From JBQCHF01 sp051954955 (lineage in GTDB: Bacteria > Actinomycetota > Actinomycetes > Motilibacterales > Motilibacteraceae): a DNA stretch of 9,071 bases. The DNA is taken from contig JBQCHF010000051.1 in the NCBI GenBank assembly GCA_051954955.1, positions 1-9,071 of the forward strand, in the 5' to 3' direction. This document shows, one piece after another, positions 1-6,373 of the stretch (position 1 is its first letter; the number at the start of each line of letters is the position of its first letter). The translations under genes were made by a program, and so were the position numbers. Under the pieces are notes generated by a model, which ran no database searches, was not told the DNA's origin, and saw nothing but the letters and a program-made list of their open reading frames with translations.

Positions 1-32
1 GGGCCCCGGCGGCCTCCGCCGGGTAGGCGAGC

Positions 33-59
33 GCGGCCGAGGCTCCGACCGTCGGCCGC
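33..59. terminator. GC-rich hairpin, possible terminator
   Basis: GCGGCCGA at 33-40 pairs perfectly with TCGGCCGC at 52-59 across an 11-nt loop. It lies just after a possible plus-strand stop codon (TAG, 24-26) and after a smaller hairpin at 5-23. No T-run follows, so assignment as a terminator rests only on position and stem strength. In DNA this rich in GC, 8-bp stems also arise by chance. Confidence 0.25.
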
Positions 60-81
60 TGCGCCTCCGCGGCGGGTCCCG

Positions 82-97
82 CCCCCCCCCCCCCCCC
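82..97. repeat. Homopolymer of 16 C (G on the minus strand)
   Basis: An uninterrupted run of sixteen C follows a single G and ends at an A. It lies outside every gene I can support. Tracts of this length are prone to slippage during replication and to length errors in sequencing, so the true length may differ. Confidence 0.9.
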
Positions 98-162
98 ACG
101 CCGAGGAGCGCCTGCGCGATTCAGTCAAGGGTGGGGCGGCGGTGTCCGGCGCGGCCCCGAGC

Positions 163-186
163 GCCGGGGTCAGTGCCGGGGTCAGT
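163..186. repeat. Tandem duplication of a 12-nt unit
   Basis: Two perfect adjacent copies of GCCGGGGTCAGT lie at 163-174 and 175-186. Read on the minus strand, the right copy supplies the TGA stop of the small membrane peptide (182-184). The left copy carries a second TGA 12 bases further on in the same frame, so loss of one copy would still leave a stop. Confidence 0.8.
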
Positions 187-268
187 GCTGCAGCGAGCCG
201 AGGACGACCAGGAGCAGGAGGAGGAGCAGGACGCCGGGGATGATCCAGCGGCGCTGCTTCGGGGTCAC
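182..268 (-). CDS. Small single-pass membrane peptide, hypothetical (28 aa)
   Basis: I do not recognise this peptide. It begins with GTG at 268-266, which overlaps the TGA stop of the preceding ligase gene by four bases (GTGA), the typical geometry of translational coupling. The product has a short basic start (about residues 4-7, KQRR, followed by Trp and two Ile), then a dense Leu/Val stretch from about residue 13 to 23 with seven consecutive Leu, and a short polar tail. This suggests a one-span membrane peptide with the N-terminus in the cytoplasm. It would be the last gene of the MarR-MFS operon. Doubt remains because the frame is very short and any Leu/Val-rich GC-rich stretch can imitate a membrane span. 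The stop-start overlap and the clean charge/hydrophobic layout argue for a real gene. Confidence 0.5.
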   Translation of the reverse strand: MTPKQRRWIIPGVLLLLLLLVVLGSLQH

Positions 269-837
269 TCGGCCAGGGTAGTCAGCGGCTCAGAGCGCGT
301 TCCCAGCGGCCAGCTCGCGACGTCGCGGTAGTGCGGCTCCGAGCCGAGCTCGCTGACGACCAGGTGCAGCCGGTCGGCGGGCCACACCGGCCCGCCGTGG
401 TGCGCCAGCAGCTCGACGGCGGGGCGCAGGTCCACCGGGCGGCGGGTGCGGGCGACGGTCAGGTGCGGCCGGTAGGCGCGGTCCTCGACGTCGACGCCCT
501 CGCGCCGTCCGGCCGCGGCACAGCGCGCCGCCAGCCGGACCAGCTCCTCGACGTCGCCGGCCACCCCCGCCCACAGCACGCCGCGCCCGAAGCGGCCGGC
601 ACCGTGCAGGGCCAGCGACATCGGCCGGGACCGGGCGGCGGCCCGGGCCAGCCGTGCGGATAGCGGGTCCGGGTCGTCGACCTCGCCGTAGAAGGCCAGA
701 GTGAGGTGCCACCGGTCCGGTGGCGCCCAGCGCAGCGCCCGCTCCTCCGGCCCCAGACCGGCTCGCGCGGCGTCGACGTCACAGGCCAGCGCGGCCAGCG
801 CGTCGGGCGGAGGCACCACCGCCGCGAACAGCCTCAT
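265..837 (-). CDS. thpR: 2'-5' RNA ligase family protein / RNA 2',3'-cyclic phosphodiesterase (190 aa)
   Basis: Member of the 2H phosphoesterase superfamily. Bacterial ThpR enzymes act in the cytoplasm, open 2',3'-cyclic phosphate ends of RNA and can join some tRNA halves through 2'-5' bonds. The two defining HxTx motifs are present: HLTL at residues 44-47 and HLTV at 125-128. They are about 80 residues apart, and the total length of 190 aa is normal for the family. The N-terminus MRLFAAVVPP is the usual family start. This sets the ATG at 837 rather than an upstream in-frame ATG that would run into the preceding gene. Only four bases separate it from the stop of the isomerase-type gene, and its own stop overlaps the GTG of the small peptide, so it sits inside an operon. 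Its physiological substrate is not predictable here. The symbol is given by family only. Confidence 0.9.
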   Translation of the reverse strand: MRLFAAVVPPPDALAALACDVDAARAGLGPEERALRWAPPDRWHLTLAFYGEVDDPDPLSARLARAAARSRPMSLALHGAGRFGRGVLWAGVAGDVEELVRLAARCAAAGRREGVDVEDRAYRPHLTVARTRRPVDLRPAVELLAHHGGPVWPADRLHLVVSELGSEPHYRDVASWPLGTRSEPLTTLAE

Positions 838-841
838 CAGC

Positions 842-1597
842 TCACTGGGTGGCCAGCGAGATCCGCTCGCGCAGCCGACGCACCGCGGCGTCGTCGCCCT
901 CCACCCGCACCGCCTCGTCCGGCCGGCGACCCCACAGCCAGAGGAAGAGCTCGCTCGGCTCGCCGGTGACCGTGGCCTCGGCCGCACCCACGCCCTCGGT
1001 CACCGTGACCGCGTCGGGCCGGAGCTCCACCCGCCACGCGCGGTCGCCGGTGCGCACCGCCACCAGGCCCTCGTTGCCGGGGACCGGGTCCTGCGTCCAG
1101 TCCTCGCTGCCCAGCATGAGCGCGAGCACCTCGTCCACGCCGTCGACGGCGAGGTCGTCGTCCACCGCGGTCACCTGCCCGACCGCGCTCTCGACGTCGA
1201 CCCGGTGCACCGCGGTCTCCAGCGCCATCCGGCGGAACCAGAAGCCGGTGGTCTGCTCCGGCGGCCACCAGGTGTAGGCGGCGGCGTCGGGCCCGTGCTG
1301 CTCCAGCAGCGCGGTGAGGTCGTGCAGCGTGGCGCGGAACCAGGCGACGACGTCGACGCCGGCAGCCGGTTCGGTGGCCCACTCCCCCTCCTCCGGGCGC
1401 CGCCCGAGCCGGATGCACGCGGCCTTGTGGCCGTAGACAGACGCCGTGTGCACGACGGCGTCGCGCACCGACCAGCCCGGGCACGGGGGCACCGGAGCCT
1501 CCAGCGCGCCGTCGGCGACCTGGGCGAGCCGCTCGCCGTCGGCGCGGAGCAGGGCGAGGTAGCGGTCGGCGGGGAGTCGGGTGGAGGTGGTCGTCAT
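842..1597 (-). CDS. Maleylpyruvate isomerase family mycothiol-dependent enzyme (251 aa)
   Basis: This belongs to the actinobacterial DinB-fold proteins related to mycothiol-dependent maleylpyruvate isomerase. The N-terminal domain (about residues 10-150) carries the hallmark CPGWSVRDAVVH. The expected metal triad is visible as His50, Glu127 and His131 (motif ALETAVHRVD), so metal binding is probably retained. A smaller C-terminal domain (about 155-250) matches the usual C-terminal part. Family members use mycothiol, the actinobacterial thiol, to process or transfer to small electrophiles, but most paralogues have no known substrate, so true maleylpyruvate isomerase activity should not be assumed. 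Start: ATG at 1597, the family-like MTTTSTRLPADRYLALL. An in-frame ATG at 1639 would add 14 residues and place a GGAGG about 16 bases upstream, too far to be compelling. The gene follows the MFS exporter by 53 bases and may support detoxification. Confidence 0.88.
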   Translation of the reverse strand: MTTTSTRLPADRYLALLRADGERLAQVADGALEAPVPPCPGWSVRDAVVHTASVYGHKAACIRLGRRPEEGEWATEPAAGVDVVAWFRATLHDLTALLEQHGPDAAAYTWWPPEQTTGFWFRRMALETAVHRVDVESAVGQVTAVDDDLAVDGVDEVLALMLGSEDWTQDPVPGNEGLVAVRTGDRAWRVELRPDAVTVTEGVGAAEATVTGEPSELFLWLWGRRPDEAVRVEGDDAAVRRLRERISLATQ

Positions 1598-1650
1598 GAC
1601 CGCCACCCAACCATCGGGGTGCGGTGGCGTCGACGGCATCGCCGCGCGGG

Positions 1651-2958
1651 TCAGGCCTCCTGCCGCACCTCGGTCACGGTCTGGGCCAGCGGCTCGGGCT
1701 GGAGGACGCGCTGGTGGTGCGGCGTGAGCGCGCGCAGCCCGTCGCGCACGGTGAGCCCGCGCTGGCGGACCAGCAGCACCCCCGCGACGCCGGCGGCGGC
1801 CATGCTGACCAGGCCGCCGATGAGCAGGCTCCAGCGGGCGCCGAAGGCCTCTGCCGCCGCACCGATGATCGGCGCCCCGAGCGGGGTGCCGCCGAAGAAG
1901 ACCGTCATGTAGAGCGCCATGACGCGCCCACGCATGAGCGGGTCGACGCCGATCTGCATCGAGGCGTTGGCGGAGGTGATGAAGGTGATCGACGAGACCC
2001 CGACCGGGATGAGCACGAGCGCGAACCACCAGTAGCCGGGCATCAGCCCCGCCGCCGTCTCCAGGACGCCGAACAGCAGCGCGCCGCCGATGAGGGCCTT
2101 GGTGCTGGGCTTGCCCCGACGCGCGGCGAGCAGGGCGCCGGTGAGCGACCCGATGGCCATGATCGAGCCGAGCAGGCCGTACTGCCCCGATCCCTTGCCG
2201 AACACCTGGGTGGCCATGAGCGCGGTGGTGATCTGGAAGTTGAGCCCGAAGGTGCCGATGAAGAACACCATCATCAGCACCAGCCACAGGTCCGGCCGGC
2301 CGGCCACGTAGCGCAGGCCCTCCACCAGCTGGCCGGGGCCGCGGCCGGAGACCGGGGCGGGGGCGAGCTCGCTCGCGCGCATGGCCCGCAGCGCCGCGAT
2401 GACGGCGAGGTAGGACAGCCCGTTGAGCACGAACAGCGGCCCGGTCTTGTTGCCCAGCGCCGCGATGAGGAACCCGGCGGCCGCCGGGCCGACGATCCGG
2501 GCGGCGTTGAAGGAGGCGCTGTTCAGGCCCACCGCGTTGGGCAGGTCCTTCTGGCCGACCATCTCCACCACGAACGACTGCCGGGTCGGGTTCTCCACGG
2601 CGGTGCCGAGGCCGAGCAGGAACGCCAGCAGGTAGACGTGCCAGATCCGCACCACGTCGGTCATCACCAGCACGCCGAGGGTGAGGGCCACCAGGCCCAT
2701 GAAGGCGTTGGCGAACACCAGGACCCGGCGCTTGGGGTAGCGGTCGGCGATGATGCCGCCGACCATCCCGAACAGCAGCATCGGCAGGAACTGCAGGCCG
2801 GTGGTGATGCCGAGCGCGCTGCCCGCGCCGTGGCTGAGCTGCAGGACCAGCCAGTCCTGCGCCACCCGCTGCACCCAGGTGCCGACGTTGGAGACGACGC
2901 CGCCCGCGGCGTAGTAGCGGTAGTTGCGGATCCGCAGCGAGGCGAAGGTGGGGCTCAC
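1651..2958 (-). CDS. MFS transporter, drug/siderophore exporter type (435 aa)
   Basis: Twelve-helix major facilitator of the EntS-like exporter group (MFS_3/DUF894 type). The protein opens with SPTFASLRIRNYRYYAAGG, the usual start of this group. The conserved loop between helices 2 and 3 is clear at residues 68-80 (GGIIADRYPKRRVL). A second diagnostic segment reads GTAVENPTRQSFVVEMV, followed by the NSASFNAARIVGPAAAGFLI helix. Length and spacing are normal and no frameshift is seen. It probably exports a small, often toxic, compound by proton antiport across the cytoplasmic membrane; the substrate cannot be read from sequence. I chose GTG at 2958: it overlaps the TGA of the MarR gene as GTGA, and the product then begins at the conserved site. 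The frame is open 30 codons further upstream, but that would run deep into MarR coding sequence. The MarR regulator next door suggests ligand-induced efflux. Confidence 0.94.
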   Translation of the reverse strand: MSPTFASLRIRNYRYYAAGGVVSNVGTWVQRVAQDWLVLQLSHGAGSALGITTGLQFLPMLLFGMVGGIIADRYPKRRVLVFANAFMGLVALTLGVLVMTDVVRIWHVYLLAFLLGLGTAVENPTRQSFVVEMVGQKDLPNAVGLNSASFNAARIVGPAAAGFLIAALGNKTGPLFVLNGLSYLAVIAALRAMRASELAPAPVSGRGPGQLVEGLRYVAGRPDLWLVLMMVFFIGTFGLNFQITTALMATQVFGKGSGQYGLLGSIMAIGSLTGALLAARRGKPSTKALIGGALLFGVLETAAGLMPGYWWFALVLIPVGVSSITFITSANASMQIGVDPLMRGRVMALYMTVFFGGTPLGAPIIGAAAEAFGARWSLLIGGLVSMAAAGVAGVLLVRQRGLTVRDGLRALTPHHQRVLQPEPLAQTVTEVRQEA

Positions 2959-3386
2959 ATGCCACCGAGCCGTTCCAGGATCGGCGCGGCCTGGTGCAGA
3001 ACCGCGCGCTCCTCCACGGTCAGCTCGGCCAGCCGTTGCGACAGCCACGCCTCGCGCCGGCGCCGGTCCTCGCGCAGCAGCTCGCGCGCCCGGTCCGTGC
3101 AGGCCACCAGCACCTGGCGCCGGTCGCTCGGGTGCGGGGCCCGCTCGACGTAGCCGGCCTCTTCCAGCGCGGCCACCGTGCGGGTCATCGACGGCGGCTG
3201 CACCTTCTCGTGGTTTGCCAGCTCCCCGGGTGTCATCGGCCCGTGCCGGTCGAGGGTGCCCAGCGTCGCCAGCTGGCTCAGCGGCATCGCGTGGTCGCCG
3301 CGCTGCTGGCGCAGCCGCCGCGCCAGGCGCATCACGGAGATGCGCAGCGCGCTGGAGAGCTCCGTGGTGGTCTTCTTCGCCGGCAT
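2955..3386 (-). CDS. MarR family transcriptional regulator (143 aa)
   Basis: A compact winged helix-turn-helix protein of normal MarR length. Residues 10-30 form the N-terminal dimerisation helix. The DNA-binding domain covers about 36-95, with the recognition part around PSMTRTVAALEEAGYVER. The wing carries the family signature HPSDRRQVLV (residues 85-94), whose Asp-Arg pair holds the wing. A C-terminal helix from about 115 to 141 completes the dimer interface. MarR proteins usually repress their own operon and release DNA when a small phenolic or drug-like ligand binds. The stop overlaps the GTG of the MFS exporter by four bases, so the two are almost certainly co-translated. The ATG at 3386 is preceded by AAGGA only two bases away. 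A TAGGCT box seven bases before the ATG makes leaderless transcription possible. Confidence 0.93.
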   Translation of the reverse strand: MPAKKTTTELSSALRISVMRLARRLRQQRGDHAMPLSQLATLGTLDRHGPMTPGELANHEKVQPPSMTRTVAALEEAGYVERAPHPSDRRQVLVACTDRARELLREDRRRREAWLSQRLAELTVEERAVLHQAAPILERLGGM

Positions 3387-3420
3387 GGTCCTTAGCCTAG
3401 GTCATTACTCTTGCTAACGG
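3387..3420 (-). promoter_or_regulatory. Probable MarR operator/promoter with imperfect dyad
   Basis: A 26-bp imperfect palindrome at 3392-3417 has perfect outer arms (TTAGC at 3392-3396, GCTAA at 3413-3417) and partial inner matches, 8 of 13 positions per half. It sits immediately upstream of the MarR start and is markedly AT-rich for this genome. On the coding strand a TAGGCT hexamer lies seven bases before the ATG, the spacing expected for the -10 box of a leaderless transcript; I cannot find a good -35 box. The dyad would cover this promoter, which fits autorepression by the MarR protein. Function is inferred. Confidence 0.5.
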
Positions 3421-3473
3421 GTGTCGATCGGCACAGCACTCACCGAGACTCCTGCATTCCCCCGGCAGCTCGG

Positions 3474-3531
3474 CTCGTGATCGTGAAGGACTGATGGCTG
3501 ATCTGCGCCATCAACCCTTCACGATCACGAG
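3474..3531 (-). terminator. Nested long hairpin, terminator or REP-like repeat
   Basis: CTCGTGATCGTGAAGG (3474-3489) is perfectly complementary to the segment at 3516-3531, giving a 16-bp stem. A 2x2 mismatch follows, then a second perfect 7-bp stem (TGATGGC 3492-3498 with GCCATCA 3507-3513) and an 8-nt loop. GC is about 55%, far below the surrounding sequence. It lies at the end of the GGDEF-EAL gene, whose TGA (3527-3525) is inside the arm, and upstream of the MarR promoter, so it could separate the two transcription units. There is no T-run after it. The bulge between two stems and the atypical composition also fit a dispersed palindromic repeat. Confidence 0.6.
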
Positions 3532-5582
3532 TGCTGGACGTCGGGGACGGCCCCGACGCCCTCGACGCCGTGCACCGGCTCGCGCGGCACCGGAGGCCGG
3601 GGCGGGGAGAACAGGAATCCCTGCGCCAGCTCGCACCCGAGCGCCCGCAGCCGCTCGGCCTGCGCGTCGCTCTCGACGCCCTCGGCGACCACCCGCAGCC
3701 GGAGCCCGTGCGCGAGGTGGACCAGGCTGCCCACGATCGCCTCGTCCGGGTCGTCGACGGCCCCCAGCCCCCGCACGAAGCTGGCGTCGATCTTCAGGGT
3801 GTCGGCGGGGAAGCGCTTGAGGTAGGCGAAGCCGGCGTAGCCGGTGCCGAAGTCGTCGATGGCCACCCGCACGCCGGCCTCCCGCAGCGCCGCCAGCGCC
3901 CGGCTCGCCCGCTCCCCCTCGTTGAGCAGCGTGCCCTCGGTGACCTCGAGCACCAGGGTCTCCGGCGGCAGCCCGCTCTCGCGCAGCGCGTTCAGCACGG
4001 TCTGCACCAGCCCGTCGTCCTCGAGCTGGAGCGGCGACAGGTTCACCGAGATCTCCTGGTCGTGCTCCGGCATCTCGACGTCGGCGGCGTAGCGGCAGGC
4101 CGCGCGCAGCACGAACTCCCCCAGCGGCACGATGAGCCCGCTGCGCTCGGCGAGCGGGATGAAGGTGTCCGGCGCCAGCAGCCCGTGCTCGGGATGCAGC
4201 CAGCGGACCAGGGCCTCGGCGCCGCGCACCTCGCCGCTGTCGAGGTCCACGATCGGCTGGTAATGCACGAGAAGCTCGTGCCGGCCCAGCGCCTGGCGCA
4301 GCTCGCCGACGGTCCTCAGCGCGCCGCCGCGGTCCTCCTCGTCGCCAGGGTGGTGCAGCTCGGTGCGGCCCGGCCCGCGGCTCTTGGCCCGGTACATGGC
4401 CACGTCGGCCTCGCGCACCACGGCGTGCGCGTCGGGCTGCCCGGGCCGGATGGTGGTGATGCCGATGCTCGCGGCGGGGAGCACGTCGACGTCGCCGAGC
4501 CGGATGGGGCGGCGCAGCGCGGCGTGCAGCCGGTCGGCGAGCACCAGCGCGTCGGCCTCGTGCACGGAGGACTCGGTGACCACGAGGAACTCGTCTCCGC
4601 CCAGCCGCGCGCAGGTGTCGTCGGCCCGCACGACGGCCCGCAGCCGGGCCGCGATCTCGCGGAGCATCTCGTCCCCGCCCAGGTGCCCGACGGCGTCGTT
4701 GACGTCCTTGAAGGCGTCCAGGTCGACGAACAGCACGGTGCCGGCGGCCCGGCCGGTGCGGGTGGCGTGCTCGAGCACGTGCTGGACGCGGTCCATCACC
4801 AGGGTGCGGTTGGCCAGCCCGGTCAGCGGGTCGTGGAGCGCCAGGTGGGCCAGTTCGTCCTGGGCCTGGCGCCGGCTGGTGATGTCCCGCAGGTTGGCCA
4901 CGAAGCCGTGGATGACGGGGTCGTGCAGCAGGTTGGTGGCGGCCATCTCCACCCACCGCCAGTCACCGTCCGCGGTGCGCAGCCGCATCTCCACCGGGGG
5001 CTGCGGACCGGAGGCACCGGCCAGCTGCGCGGCGAACGGCTCGAGCCGCGCGACGTCGTCGGGATGGACCAGCGCGCGCAGCCGCCGCCCCACCAGCTCA
5101 GAGCTGGTGAAGCCGAGCATGGCCACCTGGCTGGGACTGATGTAGCGGACGGTCCGGTCGGCGTTGAAGACGATCGCGGTGTCGGCGGACCGGGTCAGCA
5201 GCGGTGCCAGCGCCTGGCCGAGGTCGGCGGAGATGCCGACGATCCCCACCTGGCGGCCCTCGGCGTCGCGCACCGGCGAGTCGCTGACCAGGGCGAGGAA
5301 GGTGCTCCCGTCCCGGCGGCGGCACGGGAACTGGCCGGTCCAGCTGCCGCCCGCGCCCAGCGAGGCCATGATCTCCTCGCTCACCTCGGCGGTCACCTCG
5401 GGCACGGTCAGCTCGTCGATCGGGCGCCCCACCGCCTCGGCCGCGGGCCAGCCGTAGAGCTGCTCGGCCGCGCCGTTCCAGTAGGTCACGGTGCCGGTGA
5501 GATCGGTGACGACGACGGCCAGACCGAGGGCCTCCAGGACGCCGGCGGCGACCGTGGGGTCGGAGAAGGCAGGTGCGGGCAC
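3525..5582 (-). CDS. PAS-PAS-GGDEF-EAL protein, cyclic-di-GMP synthase/phosphodiesterase (685 aa)
   Basis: A cytoplasmic signalling enzyme with two sensory and two catalytic domains. PAS1 covers about residues 8-118, PAS2 about 130-235, GGDEF about 245-410 and EAL about 425-670. The cyclase site is intact (ARLGGDEF, signature 328-332; metal Asp in VDLDAFK near 287). An inhibitory RxxD site (RADD, 319-322) lies exactly five residues before it, so product feedback is expected. The phosphodiesterase residues are also all visible: EAL at 456-458, Asn in VNLSP at 514, the EVTE segment, DDFGTGYAG at 576-584, Lys597 in LKID, Glu634 in AEGVES and Gln654 in QGF. Neither domain looks degenerate, so the protein may switch between making and degrading c-di-GMP. 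No membrane segments are seen. GTG at 5582 is chosen for its GGAG six bases upstream and a product that starts at PAS1. A GTG at 5669, overlapping the preceding stop, lacks a binding site and adds a poorly protein-like leader. Confidence 0.94.
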   Translation of the reverse strand: MPAPAFSDPTVAAGVLEALGLAVVVTDLTGTVTYWNGAAEQLYGWPAAEAVGRPIDELTVPEVTAEVSEEIMASLGAGGSWTGQFPCRRRDGSTFLALVSDSPVRDAEGRQVGIVGISADLGQALAPLLTRSADTAIVFNADRTVRYISPSQVAMLGFTSSELVGRRLRALVHPDDVARLEPFAAQLAGASGPQPPVEMRLRTADGDWRWVEMAATNLLHDPVIHGFVANLRDITSRRQAQDELAHLALHDPLTGLANRTLVMDRVQHVLEHATRTGRAAGTVLFVDLDAFKDVNDAVGHLGGDEMLREIAARLRAVVRADDTCARLGGDEFLVVTESSVHEADALVLADRLHAALRRPIRLGDVDVLPAASIGITTIRPGQPDAHAVVREADVAMYRAKSRGPGRTELHHPGDEEDRGGALRTVGELRQALGRHELLVHYQPIVDLDSGEVRGAEALVRWLHPEHGLLAPDTFIPLAERSGLIVPLGEFVLRAACRYAADVEMPEHDQEISVNLSPLQLEDDGLVQTVLNALRESGLPPETLVLEVTEGTLLNEGERASRALAALREAGVRVAIDDFGTGYAGFAYLKRFPADTLKIDASFVRGLGAVDDPDEAIVGSLVHLAHGLRLRVVAEGVESDAQAERLRALGCELAQGFLFSPPRPPVPREPVHGVEGVGAVPDVQHS

Positions 5583-5665
5583 GGGACGCTCCGGTCGACA
5601 GGCAGGCCGGATGACGGCACCCGGCCTGCGCGAGCTGCATCGCCCCGCCCCGAAGGGCTCCCCGC
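5583..5665 (-). promoter_or_regulatory. Structured leader of the GGDEF-EAL gene
   Basis: The 83 bases between the VOC stop and the chosen GTG contain two hairpins on the coding strand. The first, just after the VOC stop, is a UUCG-capped stem (GCCC-TTCG-GGGC). The second is a perfect 9-bp stem, GCAGGCCGG with CCGGCCTGC (5602-5610 with 5621-5629), with a 10-nt loop, ending about 20 bases before the start. A GGAG lies six bases before the GTG. No T-runs follow the stems. This may be a weak internal terminator, an mRNA-processing site or a cis-regulatory RNA; it does not match the c-di-GMP riboswitch consensus as I remember it. Confidence 0.4.
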
Positions 5666-6373
5666 TCACATCTTGGCATCCGGCGGCTCGTCCCGGTCCT
5701 GCCAGGTGCAGACGCACACCTCGTTGCCCTCCGGATCCACCAGCACCCAGAAGGCGCGGGGCTGCGAGGTCGGACCGAGCACGCCGCCGGCGGCCAGGAC
5801 TGCCGCCACCCTCTCCTCGGCGAGGTCATGTGGCAGCGTCAGGTCGAGGTGGAGCCGGTTGCGCTGCGGCCGCGCCGCGTCCATCTGCTGGAACCACACG
5901 CTGGGCAGCCGGCCGGCCGGGTCGACGAGCGCCCCCTCGGGCCCCTCGTCGCCGGGCTCGGGGCCGTAGCCGAGCACGGCAGCCCAGAACGGGCGGACCG
6001 CGGCGATGTCGAGGGCGTCGACGGCGACCTCGAGCAGCTGGACCGGGTGACCGGCCACGACGGGCACCGTCGGGCCGACCGTCGCCACCGCCGTGGTGAC
6101 GCGGCCCGCGAGCGCTACGTCGCGGTCGGTGACGGCGGCCAGGCGCCGGGTCTGCAGCCCGAGCTCGACCCGGTCGGCGCGCAGGTCGACCTGAAGGTGG
6201 CCGTCCGCCTCGTCGCCGCAGGCCTGCACCGCAAGCCCAGCTGCCTGCGCTGCGGCTGCCATCCCGTCCACCGGGACGCAGCAGCGCAGGGAGCCGAGCA
6301 GGAACCGCCAGCCGGCGTCGGCGACCGCCGCCGAGGCGGCGGTCCGGGACAGGGGTCCCTCGGTCTCGTCCAT
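5666..6373 (-). CDS. Pterin-dehydratase-like/VOC (glyoxalase-like) fusion protein (235 aa)
   Basis: Two domains are visible. Residues about 8-97 resemble 4a-hydroxytetrahydrobiopterin dehydratase (PCD): a Trp near the start (AGWRF) and a closing VELGLQTRRLAAVTDRDVAL that parallels the PCD pattern VxLxTHxxGGLTxxDxxLA. Residues about 110-225 form a VOC/glyoxalase-like domain with AVDALDIAAVRPFWAAVLGY, WFQQMDAARPQRNRLHLDL and a C-terminal DPEGNEVCV. I know this fusion as a recurrent actinobacterial type annotated either as VOC protein or as PCD. The catalytic HHPD of true PCDs is replaced by GHLQ (58-61), so dehydratase activity is unlikely; the N-terminal part may be structural. In the VOC half, His175 and Glu218 are candidate metal ligands. 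The gene lies 40 bases after the DUF3626 gene. No Shine-Dalgarno sequence precedes the ATG, which ends a 17-nt block shared with that gene. Confidence 0.87.
   Translation of the reverse strand: MDETEGPLSRTAASAAVADAGWRFLLGSLRCCVPVDGMAAAAQAAGLAVQACGDEADGHLQVDLRADRVELGLQTRRLAAVTDRDVALAGRVTTAVATVGPTVPVVAGHPVQLLEVAVDALDIAAVRPFWAAVLGYGPEPGDEGPEGALVDPAGRLPSVWFQQMDAARPQRNRLHLDLTLPHDLAEERVAAVLAAGGVLGPTSQPRAFWVLVDPEGNEVCVCTWQDRDEPPDAKM

Larger units (their letters stand above)
1..181. other. Left-edge stretch without a supported gene
   Basis: No frame here has a convincing start, ribosome binding site and protein-like composition. One plus-strand frame (3-26) reads a short Ala/Pro tail ending in TAG and could be the last codons of a gene outside the window, but seven codons prove nothing. 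Two perfect 8-bp stems follow one another: 5-12 with 16-23 (3-nt loop) and 33-40 with 52-59 (11-nt loop). They could terminate a plus-strand gene coming from the left. A run of 16 C and a 12-nt tandem repeat also lie here and are listed separately. Confidence 0.4.

Noticed and set aside
842..2965. 707-codon minus-strand frame running through the MFS and isomerase-type genes
   Set aside because: Its first two thirds are an out-of-frame reading of the MFS gene (Arg/Ala/Gly-rich). Only the last 251 codons are a real protein, which has its own start, so this is not a fusion.
5583..5669. Longer GGDEF-EAL start at GTG 5669 overlapping the VOC stop
   Set aside because: The GTGA overlap is attractive, but there is no binding site before it and the added residues look non-conserved; GTG 5582 has GGAG and begins at the PAS domain.
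3531..5969. 812-codon plus-strand open frame
   Set aside because: It is antisense to the GGDEF-EAL and VOC genes, has Arg/Gly/Val-rich low-information composition and no family motifs; it reflects the scarcity of stop codons in high-GC DNA.
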